Shown in pieces: positions 29,560 through 39,664 of a stretch of DNA of 39,760 nucleotides. Each line of letters starts with the position of its first letter. Position 1 is the stretch's first letter. Origin of the DNA: Paraglomus occultum (lineage: Eukaryota > Glomeromycota > Glomeromycetes > Paraglomerales > Paraglomeraceae). The stretch is from contig CAJVPJ010000150.1 in NCBI GenBank assembly GCA_910592205.1, forward strand, positions 1 to 39,760, given 5' to 3'. The notes beneath the pieces were generated by a model that was not told the origin of the DNA, ran no database searches, and was given only the letters and a program-made list of their open reading frames with translations. Position numbers and translations under genes: made by a program.

Positions 29560-29880
29560 CCTTTGACAATGAGTTGGAGTGACAATTTTTTATTCGTAAA
29601 AGTGCAGTCTACGTGTATAGTAGGAGAGATTACTAACCGTTTAAAGCTAAAATAAATGATGTCTTATTGGGTACTTGAAATGTGCCCGATTATATAGGAG
29701 GAAATCGTTCGAAAAGACAATCACAACAGTTCAGTATTTTCCCATGCATATAATTGAATGATGTGGTTGTTGCCATTCGTTTCGGTATGTAGGGAACTTT
29801 CTGTTGCGCAACTACAATTTAATACTGTAATAGCATGTGAGTACAAACAAAAACTGATCTTCCAATACTATTTATAGTTT
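29560..29880 (+). repeat. Dispersed repeat B, copy 3
   Basis: GAGTTGGAGTGACAATTTTT through GATGTGGTTGTTGCCATTCG, as at 22480-22640 and 8230-8330. Confidence 0.6.
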
Positions 29881-29904
29881 GTATACTAATAATTTAAAGA
29901 ACTA

Positions 29905-30145
29905 CTAGCGACCGTAGCAGTAAACCAATATAAAATGTCCCGGGATATCGTTTTTCTTAACTTTTGTTTTTTTGCTATCCTTTCGCATAAGTTCATTCTC
30001 AATCTGAAAAGAGAAAGAAGACTTGGTTGGGAGTACCCGCGAAGCCATAACGATCGAAACGCCTCGGTCAATAATCGAACCCCTGCGGATATCTTCTTGC
30101 ACACAAAAGTTAAAGTCCCCGCATGTTTTGATGCATACTATTGAG
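29905..30145 (-). repeat. Gene-like repeat F, direct copy
   Basis: Open minus-strand frame of 65 codons to the stop at 29905 containing FSFQIENELMRKDSKKTK and PGHFILVYCYGR. A TCTCTTTTCAG|ATTGAGAATG junction looks like a splice acceptor. Copies at 12970-13140 (inverted) and, partly, 22740-22830 share the junction and the PG-FI/PGTF block but not an open frame. Probably the remnant of another small multi-exon gene carried by the repeat unit; identity unknown. Confidence 0.45.
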
Positions 30146-31122
30146 ATTTGTGTTATAAAAAAATTTTTTTGTTATACTCACAAACCGTGGAAAGATTAGT
30201 GGTTCTCGCATGTCAAATAACAATGCCCCGTCCATTTGTGTAAACAAAGTATTGTGCATGGAACTAACTTGTTATAAATATTTATCACACGATTCACATT
30301 ATGTAATACATTCAGGGAGTCTCTTTGTTCTTTTTTCTCCACCATGCGCTGTATGCATAATGGCGTTATCATTACGTCATTAAATACAACAGCCGTCAAT
30401 TCACTCTTTTCAAGTAGCACTTTTAACATTTCGGAAATAAAGGATGAGGCGTTTACTCTGCATTGTATTAAATCGATCAAAATTCCAGAGCGGGGTTGAA
30501 TTTACAATTCAGTATTAACAGCACAACATTTATGATTTGAAAGTGCCTCGTCGTGACTAAGCTTAGATAGACATCGGTTAATATATGCTCTTCACACTTA
30601 CGATTCTAGACCGAGTCATGTATACTAATCATCGATAGAGTATGTCGACCGGTGGATTAACTATCAGTTGGGCCTTGGTAAGAAAATAATTAACTGTCGT
30701 ATTCGCCACTCGGTTAATCGCGAGACGGGAATGCCCGATCAACCTTATCCGTTATGCGAACTGATGATTTGACAATATGACGGATAAGTTCAGAGAGAAT
30801 GGATACTAGTTTATAAGTGATATAATAAAGGAATCAAACGTTCCACTATTGCCCGCAGCCCCGATCCTCGGAATGTTTCGGTGAACAGCATTTTGAGAGT
30901 ATTATTATTGGAATACGGAACACCCTCAGAGAAATCGTAGTTTATAATATGACATCAATGAATGTTTGGTAAATGCTATACGATTGTGTCATGCTTGTAC
31001 AAATGAAAATGAAACGTCTCTCTCCCTTCCCTGTAGAAAATGCAGAACTTTCCATATTATACGTCAGATTTATTTATCTAATTATGTGATTGCCTTATCG
31101 GGTATTTTCCCACGCCAATTCG
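30146..31122. repeat. Duplicated spacer with a faint TTC1 upstream relic
   Basis: 30470-30540 is a short copy of repeat D. 30545-30640 (CGTCGTGACTAAGCTTAGAT) matches 17385-17470. 31040-31070 keeps GAACTTTCCATATTA-ACGTCAG, the region just upstream of TTC1, but the TTC1 codons are no longer legible. No gene. Confidence 0.5.
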
Positions 31123-31644
31123 TCATTCATCACTCACACTCTGTGCTATTGACATTTGGGTTCTAATATGCTTTTCCTCTGCCTGCGTGTCCTCCCAGCT
31201 GACTATATTTGCAGTTCGATCAGGGAAGATTCTAGTCCCGCCTGGGACCGTGGACATGATGCATCATTTTCATTGACTAGATAGAAAGGTACTATTCTGA
31301 CTAACGGTTGAAAGAAGAGAGTTGTAGCGATATGTAAATCATACCTAATACATTCCACCACCCTGTATCGTAGTATTTTATCATTTCAATACGTAGGCTA
31401 CAACGGATATCGTGCAAAAACACATCAACACATTCACCTTTTAGAGCAGACTTGGCTTGCCTAGGATACGAGAAACGGTTATCCATTGGAGACCCCGCAA
31501 GTCGTAGAGATCAAATAAGACAGAGTCTTCCTACGTACCGATAATGAGGGTAAGGAGATAGATAGTAATAGTAGCATTTAATGTATTTAGTGTATTTCGG
31601 CAAAACGTCGTCAATGCATCATACTTGAGAGCTTCATTTTCTCC
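31123..31644 (-). pseudogene. Type-1 MYB pseudogene (copy K)
   Basis: Exon 1 near 31644-31624 has lost W4. Exon 2 (31530 to about 31437) begins EDSVLFDLYDLRGLQW but ends in a premature stop after a deletion. The microexon is recognisable. The last exon (31276-31123) lost about 40 bases and is out of frame, although a downstream stretch still spells SWEDTQAEEKHIRTQMS in one frame, with the third repeat-2 tryptophan. Gene is dead. Confidence 0.8.
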
Positions 31645-31729
31645 GTTATTATGGAAATAGGCGTGCTTTGAAAGCAATACCTTGAAAGTGAACGGCAAGG
31701 CTATGCAACCCTCATCGTATGCCAAGATT

Positions 31730-32110
31730 CGAATGCAGATCAACCGTTCATGAGTTAGCAGATGGCGTAGTTTCGTTATTTCAAACACTGAAGATATATT
31801 ACATTTTGCTGGACTAAAGATTGCCCTGGTAGGCCACGAGGATCGTTAGAATAATGCTATATGAATACAAGTAATCTAACACGATATTTTTGTGCTCGTC
31901 ATATTAAAACAGTGCATCACATACATGATATTAAGTACGGATGCAAAGTACATGAGCCTGTGTTGTAAGAAAACTTATATTCGAATATGTACGGCCATTC
32001 CATTTTTAGACGTGGATACATGAAACTGACCATTATAATTCTGCAGACTCTTCTAAGAACGAATGATTGGCAAGAGCCCATGATAGCAGTTAATGACCAA
32101 AATCCTAGCT
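31730..32110 (+). pseudogene. Relic of the divergent ORF
   Basis: ATGCCAAGATTCGAATGCAG, TTCATGAGTTAGCAGATGGC and TATATTACATTTTGC follow 27520 onward. The frame is broken by deletions; CATTATAATTCTGCAGACTC near 32030 marks its 3' part. Confidence 0.55.
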
Positions 32111-32778
32111 ATCAATGAGCAAGGACTTAAACCTCGTCTTCTTTTGGGAAGGATGGACAATATAATAAGAACGTAATGATCGTTGATCTTCAATTGACAT
32201 AATCATAATTGTCGTAGGAAGCAAATAGACTGGATCCGTAATAGGGTTTTTGCTCGTTGTACTGTCCTGCTGTTTCTTCTGCCTGATCGATAACCTTATA
32301 ACCAATTATATTTGTTTGACTTCTTCCATATATTAGGCATTGAGAACATTCAGGAGATGAATTCCTAACTTATTTATGTAGGGCCGTTTCTATCGCGTAA
32401 CTAATAGCACCATGCGAAAAAAAAAAAAGCAACCTTGATTTTGATCTCTATTATACAAGAAAGCTTTGGTCGATTCTCGAGATCGGGACCTTTTTTACAA
32501 AACCGGGTCAATGCATATGATCGAGAATTTGGTTAGAAGGTTAATGAGGAGAGGGAAACAGCATTGTGGTAGTCACACACATTTTCAGTTTATTCAATAG
32601 TTTCGTAGTACAAATACGTCAGCTCTCTCGGTTTACTTATAATTATTTCTTATTTCGTATTACAGAGGTTTATGTAACACAATACCAAAATAGGTTGTGG
32701 GTATGTGGAGCTTATGTTATTTATAGAATAGCATATATATTTATAGTATACAAAAAACCGATTACCATCGTGAAACGG
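32111..32778. repeat. Duplicated spacer
   Basis: 32125-32160, 32390-32560 match 27830-28150 and 7640-7800. A 73-codon plus frame at 32566-32787 ends inside the MYB last exon antisense and is not a gene. Confidence 0.55.
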
Positions 32779-33397
32779 TCAGTTTAGTAGACGAGCTATT
32801 AACATTTGAACTCGAATACGTTCTTCTTCCGCTTGCATCTCCTCCCGACTAGCTTTTACCATGTCTCGAGTGCGATCAGGAAGGTTTGCAGAAATCCTCG
32901 CCCACCTGGGGCCATGAACACGGTATTGCTGACTAACTGTATCATGTTCGAAGGTAGTGAATGGCTCTTTGTTGACTAGGGGGAATGGAAGAAAAGGTAC
33001 GTTTATTATTTATCCTAAGTAAGCATGGCAAACGACATGAAATAATGGGTTACTTACTTCCAGGGCGCAGTGCATTATGCCACCTGTATCAAAGTGTAGT
33101 AATTTATCATGTCAGTACGTAGGATACAACGGATATCATGTAGAAACGTTGTCAACACGCTCACCTATGTGAACACTGATGCGCAGACTTGGACTCTAAG
33201 ATACGGGAGACCGTTACCCACTGGGGGCCGTACATACGGTAAAGAGTAATCAAGGCAGTGTCTTCCTACATACGAATAATCGAGTAGGAATGGGCGATAG
33301 TAAAACCATGTAAGTATTAGGAAGAGTTTTTGCGGCTATTGTAGTTTGTTGAATAATGGTACAGCTGTCATCTTACCAGAGAACTCCATTTCTCCAT
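32779..33397 (-). CDS. Mini R2R3-MYB protein, type 2 (copy E)
   Basis: Intact 114-residue two-repeat MYB-like protein. Exons (minus): 33397-33377, 33265-33165, 33083-33058, 32975-32779 (21+101+26+197 bases); introns 111, 81 and 82 bases. W4, W23, W42 and W74 are all kept; repeat 1 reads MYGPQWVTVSRILESKSAHQ, the microexon RWHNALRPG, repeat 2 HGPRWARISANLPDRTRDMVK. The tail EERIRVQMLIARLLN is slightly divergent. Closest to copies D and G; it belongs to the third, more eroded direct copy of the duplicated unit. As for its relatives, DNA binding is expected but unproven. Confidence 0.85.
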
Positions 33398-33462
33398 GGT
33401 AGTCTTACTTTGAAGCCGAACAGCAAAAGCAAAAACAATGCCGAACAAGACAATGTCGACTT

Positions 33463-33470
33463 CTTATATA
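33463..33470 (-). promoter_or_regulatory. TATA box of MYB copy E
   Basis: TATATAAG on the minus strand, about 70 bases 5' of the start codon at 33397. Confidence 0.65.
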
Positions 33471-34260
33471 TGCAAAAGTGAAGCCATGGGATACTGGATC
33501 AATAACATTGGGCGTTAAGTTATGCACATCACACAAATGCAGACAAAAGGGAGAGATGTGGGAGTGATAATGGGGGAAATTATTAAAGCCATTCGCTTGC
33601 ACCACAATGAGTACGTTATAGAACACCAATTAAAGCCCACAATAACCAACTTAATTCATTTACCCAGTCAAGGGATCAACATGCAGTGAGGATCAGCACG
33701 TGAATAAGATTAGCCGGCCGGTACGCCATGCCTTATTGAAAATGGTTTACCCAGATGGTGGATGGGCTTAATACGGCTGAACGTCATAGAAGGCATTGAA
33801 ATCTCTTACGCTAAGGGCTTTTGCAAGTTTTGGTGATCGTCAAAGGGTGAGAGTCTCTTCTGACAGAGGATGCTTTCGTCGCTTCATGATTTCCTTATAT
33901 CAAGAGACAACTATCTTACCTTATCATGCAAAATGGTTGCCTCAGCAATGTCACTATTGTAACTGACCAGCTACTTGCTCTTTTAAACACCATATTTCGT
34001 CTTTCTATATACGGGCAAACATCTCTCTCTGAAATAGACTCTTTTTTCTTTCTCTTTGTAGCGTCTCTGCTTCATCTCCATTCTGCTAACATTCCGCCAT
34101 TTTTAATGCTTTCGTTCTGAAACGTGCTTACATTTCAAGATGCCATATACTATATTTAATGACGGCGATTTCATTATCTCTAGGATAGCCTGTATTCGCC
34201 GATGCAATGCACCATATAATTAAATACATCGGAAAATGAATACGGTTAAATGCAAGTCTA
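33471..34260. repeat. MYB upstream spacer and repeat G copy 2
   Basis: 33830-34040 resembles 29350-29530 (GAGAGTCTCTTCTGACAGAGGA, CTCTCTCTGAAATAGACTC). 34040-34260 is the second copy of 21706-21970. No gene. Confidence 0.5.
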
Positions 34261-34791
34261 CGTCTATAATAAGAAAACTAAATATAGTATCAATAAAATT
34301 GTGCATATTTTATGTGTTCTTTCCTATTTATACGAGGAAAGTGGAATTGGGATTTCTGTTACTTATATTTATTCTGTGGAAGTCCACACGATCATAAAAA
34401 TACACATTCTAGAATTACACATAATAATATTCTTTGTAAATCATAATAGAGTCCACACAATCATAAAGTATTATTCTAAAAATACATTTTGCATAATAAT
34501 TAATACATAAACCCCCGATCGAGATCTTATGCTTACGTAATAATCGTGGTATGGCAAGATTTTGACGTAGAGTCATATACAGTATGTGAAAGTTCCTGTT
34601 CGTAGAAACGTTACTCTATTCACGCATTTGACGTGAAAGAAAACATCAAATGAAAGAAAAAAGTTTTCTCAGAGCGAACTGAGTATTTCCAACTCGAACC
34701 TATCCCTGTCCAACTAAATGTTTACGTCTTGAAGACGATCCAAACTGGCTAGCAACCACATCCTCGGTAGTCGAAGCAACAGGCATAGCAA
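34261..34791. other. Unique AT-rich spacer with a 69-base duplication
   Basis: AGTCCACACGATCATAAA (34381) and AGTCCACACAATCATAAA (34450) start two diverged tandem units. The 86-codon open frame 34250-34510 runs through this AT-rich duplication and I reject it. Confidence 0.5.
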
Positions 34792-35402
34792 CTATTTTTC
34801 GGGGGTTAGTAGACGCGCTACCGACATTTGCACACGAATGCGGTTTAGCTCTGCCTGTGTCTCCTCCCAGCTGTCTTTTATCATCCTTGGAGTGCGATTA
34901 GGGAAAGCGGCCGAACAAATTCTCTTCCATCTGGGTCCATACTCTTTGTACAGTTGTCTGACTAGATCATGTTCAAAAGCAGTAAACGGTCCGTTGTTAA
35001 CTGTAAAACGGTATGGTTATCATTTGAATGTGCGTAACAGGTTGTAGCAAAGTGAAAAAAGGGAGTTGTAACATATGTAAATCTGGAGGGGGAATGTAGA
35101 ATACATACTTCCAGGGCGTAGTACATTATACCATCTGTATTTACATGAAATATCAATATCTAGGATGCAGTAATGGTTTGCAACAGCTATTATATACATT
35201 ACCGTGTAGCACATTGATGAGCTGACTTGGTGCGTGTCTTGCGGGCTATTGCTACCCATTGAGAGCCGCTCACGTTGTAGTGTTGAATCAATAAGGAGTC
35301 ATCCTACATGCCGATAATAATGAGTGAGGGGATATTCAGACAAAACGTTGCGTTGCTATTCTGTAACAAATATCTTACCAGAGGTCTCTGTTGCTCCATC
35401 AT
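34792..35402 (-). CDS. Mini R2R3-MYB protein, type 1 (copy F)
   Basis: Intact and the most ancestral-looking type-1 copy. Exons (minus): 35402-35379, 35303-35203, 35134-35109, 35000-34792 (24+101+26+209 bases, 119 residues; the second ATG at 35399 would give the family's 21-base first exon). Introns 75, 68 and 108 bases. Repeat 1 lacks the first tryptophan (E-Q-Q-R) but keeps two, as GSQWVAIARKTRTKSAHQC and RWYNVLRPG. Repeat 2 is the best in the window: PFTAFEHDLV, EYGPRWKRI, FPNRTPRMIKDSWEE with the third-position tryptophan that other intact copies lost. The tail ends LLTPEK. A relic of the divergent ORF lies upstream, as for other type-1 copies. Confidence 0.85.
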
Positions 35403-35434
35403 ACAATGCTTTGAACGCAAAGAATCAGCATCTC

Positions 35435-35442
35435 TTTATATA
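35435..35442 (-). promoter_or_regulatory. TATA box of MYB copy F
   Basis: TATATAAA on the minus strand, about 35-40 bases 5' of the start codon. Confidence 0.65.
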
Positions 35443-35451
35443 CAATTCAAA

Positions 35452-35525
35452 TGCCAAGATGCGAATGCAGATCAAACAATATTGGGACTCTTCATGAGCT
35501 AACAATGACGCAGTTTTCTGTTAAC
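35452..35525 (+). pseudogene. Short relic of the divergent ORF
   Basis: ATGCCAAGATGCGAATGCAG and TTCATGAGCTAACAATGACGC match the start of the ORF at 27520. Similarity ends within about 75 bases. This marks the right edge of the duplicated block. Confidence 0.5.
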
Positions 35526-35578
35526 CGTTTCTGTCAGAAGCTCGTTACGGATTGTAAAGAATCGTTAGAGAGAATGTT

Positions 35579-36360
35579 CTACTTTTTGTTTGCTTTGTCT
35601 TGAAAAGAACCGAAATTTCCATGTGGATTGTCCGTGCGCGTTACACTACGTTCACGTGCATCCTGCGGAGCCCCACGCGCGTCTATGGAAAAGTCAAGGC
35701 GCATAGAATCCGACAAATAAGGATTAGCAAAAAGAAATTTAGAATGTTGGAAAGAAATTCGAAATGTAATATTAATATGCTGTAACGAACCTCGGTCACT
35801 TGTTGAGAAAAGATAATAAAGGATGAAACACCTATCCTTGCATACATCGGATTTGTTTCCGGAAGGCAACGGTCTATTCCAAAAAAGTTTATATGCACCT
35901 CATTCGCCTTGCAAGCCTTGATTTGGTCCCCTCGCAACTTTTGATCTTTTCTACCAACTTGTAAAATGCATGGCACTTTGGAGAATGTGATAAACGATTG
36001 TCCAAACCCAGATCTTTGCGAGTAACGCACCTGATGTCGAAACAAATTTTTTGGTATAGTCCAAATCATTTACCTCTACCACTAACGTAGCCTGCCACAT
36101 TTTCCACTCACGGGGTTTTGTAAGTTGCGACTGATGGTATTGGTACCAGTTTCCCTGCCATTGTCTTCTTGCTCAAATTCCTAATTTAGGACATGCATTT
36201 CTTAGACTTTGACATCCACTGGATAAAAAATTTATCATCACGAATGATAATGTCTGGTTGTCACAAAATTACCTTTTGCAGCGTTGGACGAGATTTGAAT
36301 AACTTGCAGGATATGAATTGGGCAGTTCAATTCGAAAATCTTTAGCGAATTGGGACCCAC
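35579..36360 (-). other. Unidentified minus-strand exon candidates
   Basis: Several open minus-strand pieces lie next to plausible splice sites. One, about 36360-36285, reads SLKIFELNCPIHILQVIQIS and ends at an AAAG|GTAATT donor. Another, around 36120-36020, reads ATLVVEVNDLDYTKKF before TCAG|GTGCGT. A third, about 35965-35790, reads RKDQKLRGDQIKACKANEVH and FFGIDRCLPETNPMYARIGV before GAG|GTTCGT. No family is recognised and I cannot settle the joins, so this may be one gene, a pseudogene or chance. Confidence 0.3.
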
Positions 36361-37117
36361 GGAAAATTTGTTTTAAACACGATTTTTTTCAGAAAAACTG
36401 CCCTCGCTGACAAATTCTGTCGTAAACTATGAACGGTCTAGTAATTACTGAAATAATTTGATCCCGATGTTTTATCATGCAGAAAATTCATAAATTGAAA
36501 TATTGGTAAAAAAAATTAGACGAGTACTTTTACCAAAACAAACATTTCAAGTCATTAGTAGCATGTGGCTTATGTAACTACACACCACAACTTTTAATTT
36601 ATTGCAAATAGTATTAACTCACATCAAGTGATAAATTAAACATAAATTTTTATCTTCGAAATCAATCAAGTGGCACTAAAACTTACGTGACATTAGTGAC
36701 GTTTAATTTGCGATTTATACTCACAATTTAAATATTGGTCTTTCATACGCTTCTACTGGATTATTATTTAACTTCGAGCATTGCGTCGATTTTTTCTAGA
36801 CTAAAAGCCTCGGTTGGGGAATATGAACTACATTATGCACTAAAAAATTAGATAATAATCCTTATACCAAAAATTTGTTGGAACTCAACCCTAATCGCTA
36901 CTGACTAGAGAAAGCGTTTTGAACACTTTGCAATGACGCGTCTTAAATATTATAATAAAATAAACAATTTACCTTTAAACAACCTATTCTAAGAGCATAA
37001 TGTATTAAATTTGTGGACTTGATTCTTTAGTGAAAATGCTGTTCTGATATCATTTACGATTCGTATTAATAACTATAGAAACTGTCGACATATCGGGACG
37101 GCAAAAAACATGTGCAT
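36361..37117. other. No gene seen
   Basis: AT-rich, without long frames on either strand and without matches to the repeats of the block to the left. Confidence 0.5.
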
Positions 37118-37160
37118 GCAGCATCCGCAGTAGCCGCAGTCTCCGCAGTCAGCACCGCAG
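37118..37160 (+). repeat. CCGCAG-based short tandem repeat
   Basis: CATCCGCAG, TAGCCGCAG, TCTCCGCAG (period nine), then TCAGCACCGCAG. Confidence 0.8.
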
Positions 37161-38426
37161 TTCTTTGTTGACGTTAGGGTTGATATTGAGCGAACAGTAA
37201 CTTATCATTGTGTAATGTTCGTACAAAGTTATATTTATTCATTGGCCAACAGAGTTATTTTGGTTATATAGACGCCGAATGATGATTCGTCCGCAAAGTT
37301 TAGAAATTTACCTTTGTTTTTAGTAAGTGATATCGATATTTTTTATTCGCATGTCATGTTGGACAAGTGAGTTTCTCTTTCGGTAATTATAATTAGAGAA
37401 GAGATACAGAAAAAATATTATTTTTTTCCAGGTATGTCTGCATACTTTATAAATGTGTGAAAGTGAGAACAGAGCTGTACACTTTTTAACCAAATTATGG
37501 AAGGTAAGTGCAGCAAGAGAGACTGTTATTGACACATTCACTAGATACAATGAGTAAGTCTTTCGTATTCTCTGCTACGAAATTATTTCAAACTACCCCC
37601 ATTATATAATCAAAATAATACTACTCACAAAATTACGTATAAAATATAAATAAAATTTTTGTTCTGTAGTACATGCATGATAAAAACTTTATCATCTAAA
37701 CAAAATAACAAATTTTTTATTTATATCTAGAATTGTAATAAGCGACTGTAGGTTTGGGCGAGACTTTTACTGTAATGTTGTAAAGCCAAACAACAATCTT
37801 TATTTAGAACTAGAAGTTACTTTATTTTTATTAGAGAGTACATTATTTAAAATATCGAGAACTAACAATGTATTGTTCTTCACGTCAGTCGAAAACGCTC
37901 TCTTGAAGATAGGTAAACTTTTGCCGTTGTCATGCCTGAAATGAAACGAGCGACACGTTGGGGTTAGAGTGGCGGCGGTTTATCCGATTGGCGGCTGACG
38001 TTCGTGGAATATGACGTGATCAAATTTTTAACAATGTCAAATCTCTCACCTACAAGTTGATTACGTATTCGGTTAAAAGATTCGAAACGCAGTAAAGGAA
38101 ATATAGCTTAAACTTTAAAGTAGAATGAGAAAAAATAGCAAATTGTTTTCTTGTTGGTCATCATACGTTTAGTTAAAAGGCTTCAGTTGCAATTACAGGG
38201 CGGGGAATGCTAGCTCGATTGTTCCTTCTATTTTCAATAAATCATGCCTGAATGAATCACGTCGTCTAATGAGGGTGACTGATGACTGACATTTGTAGAA
38301 TAGGACCGTGATTCCTTTCGATTAAGTTTTTCACGAGTTCCACTCGTTGGTTGTCATATGTAGGAACACATCTGAGTGTAAGTCTAAAAAATTTTATGTC
38401 GATTTCCTCGTTTGTGATCAGATATT
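37161..38426. other. No gene assigned
   Basis: A possible spliced snippet on the plus strand (GGACAA|GTGAGT near 37371, then TTTTTTTCCAG|GTATGTC at 37434) and a short frame LTKLWKVSAARETVIDTF near 37485-37550 are the only coding hints. Both are too short to call. The rest is AT-rich. Confidence 0.35.
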
Positions 38427-38940
38427 TTAATAGTAATATATAACTAAATACGACAACGTATAAATACTAATATTACCATTTCTAAGTTCTTCCAATACTA
38501 CCTGGCCATTATTACTAACAAAAAGACTTCCAGATTCCACATCTTGTGTATGCTTCCCAAGAGGTCTGATGTATGTTTCTTGAAAGCATGTTTCAATGAC
38601 ACTGATCGATATGTACTGCACTTCAGTGGATACCGTAACAGGCTTGCAAAAACATTTTCAGTGTAAATTTCCTTGTTTGTGGGCTATCCGTATATATATG
38701 AATATCAGTGTCATAGTAATAGTGCCTAGCGGCAGTCCCCTCCATTCTCCGAGCGTAATTGAGAGCACGACATGCAAGAATTCCGAGTACTGTAATATCC
38801 AATTTTAGTATAAACATCCAATACCGAGACAGGCCCGTGCAATTGCATCTGACATGATGGACCATTTACAAACAACACACCACGAATAAGACGCAATACA
38901 CGTTTGATTTTGTCAACTCCAAATGGGGCGTAATAATTTG
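38427..38940 (-). other. Unidentified minus-strand coding remnants
   Basis: A 64-codon open frame (38621-38427) contains IRPLGKHTQDVESGSLFVSN and GQVVLEELRNG, and upstream pieces in other frames read KIKRVLRLIRGVLFVNG and GPVSVLDVYTKIGYYS. The composition is protein-like, but the frames do not join through clear splice sites. Possibly a pseudogene; family not recognised. Confidence 0.3.
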
Positions 38941-39664
38941 CAGACGGTCAGCAGATAATTTAATACATGCTGTTGGAATGTTCCGAGTATGTGTGTAGCG
39001 ACATTCGACTGGACGACGGTTCATTGGCCCATCCGGATGTGCATTTCAAACGATTTTTCCCAAATGACACATGATATTCTTGCTCAGCTCTTCACCGCGA
39101 TCGAACGTTGTAGAATGGCCATGCCTCTGCCACACAGCAAACGCCACCCCGCTTTTGTGTGTGTGTGTGTGTGGGGGGTTATTGTGCGCTTTGTACCCTT
39201 TTTTTATTTATATCGTTTTCTTTCGTATTTTTAATAAATGTATCTTCTCTTCTTTTTTTTTCTTTTTTCTTTTTTTGGTTGGGCAATGGTATCTAAAAGA
39301 CTCTTGCTGGGCTAGCCTTTAAGTTACAACACTAGTAATATCAGGTATAAAAATAATGTTATGAAAACGCGAAACCAACTGAAATTGACAATAAGGCCAG
39401 AACGTAGTTACGCATTTTATTCAGTATCATAAATTTTAAATGATGATTACTATATTATATACTACCTTGGAAAAAAATTTAACAGTAAACGTGCAACACA
39501 TTTAATATATAATTGGAAGAGGAGTGAACTCTTTGACTAAAACTCGTAAAACAGTAAATAAACCGCAAATTACAAGAGCGTTTGTGTCACTAAATTATTA
39601 TGCAATAAAACGATATTAATATTGTAAATTGACTTTACTTTGTAACCAATCGTTGCTTTCATAC
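38941..39664. other. Spacer with low-complexity tracts
   Basis: Holds a (TG)n microsatellite followed by a G6 run and, at about 39240-39280, a pyrimidine-rich tract. The two overlapping open frames at 38989-39322 read through these and are not genes. Confidence 0.5.
39156..39178 (+). repeat. (TG)n microsatellite with G run
   Basis: About eight and a half TG units followed by six G. Confidence 0.85.

Larger units (their letters stand above)
25505..30540 (+). repeat. Inverted-repeat arm 2 (about 5 kb)
   Basis: Partner of 12430-17300 in opposite orientation, with the same order of landmarks: repeat E (25505-26200), TTC1 relic, type-1 MYB pseudogene, divergent ORF, intact type-2 MYB, spacer, gene-like repeat F and the G-rich end of repeat D. 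The arms are diverged by many substitutions and small indels, so the duplication is old. Confidence 0.8.

Noticed and set aside
34250-34510. 86-codon plus-strand open frame
   Set aside because: It spans a 69-base AT-rich duplication and has biased I/Y/N/K composition expected of non-coding AT-rich DNA.
38989-39322. Two overlapping plus-strand frames
   Set aside because: They read through a TG microsatellite and a pyrimidine tract, giving artificial C-V and F runs.
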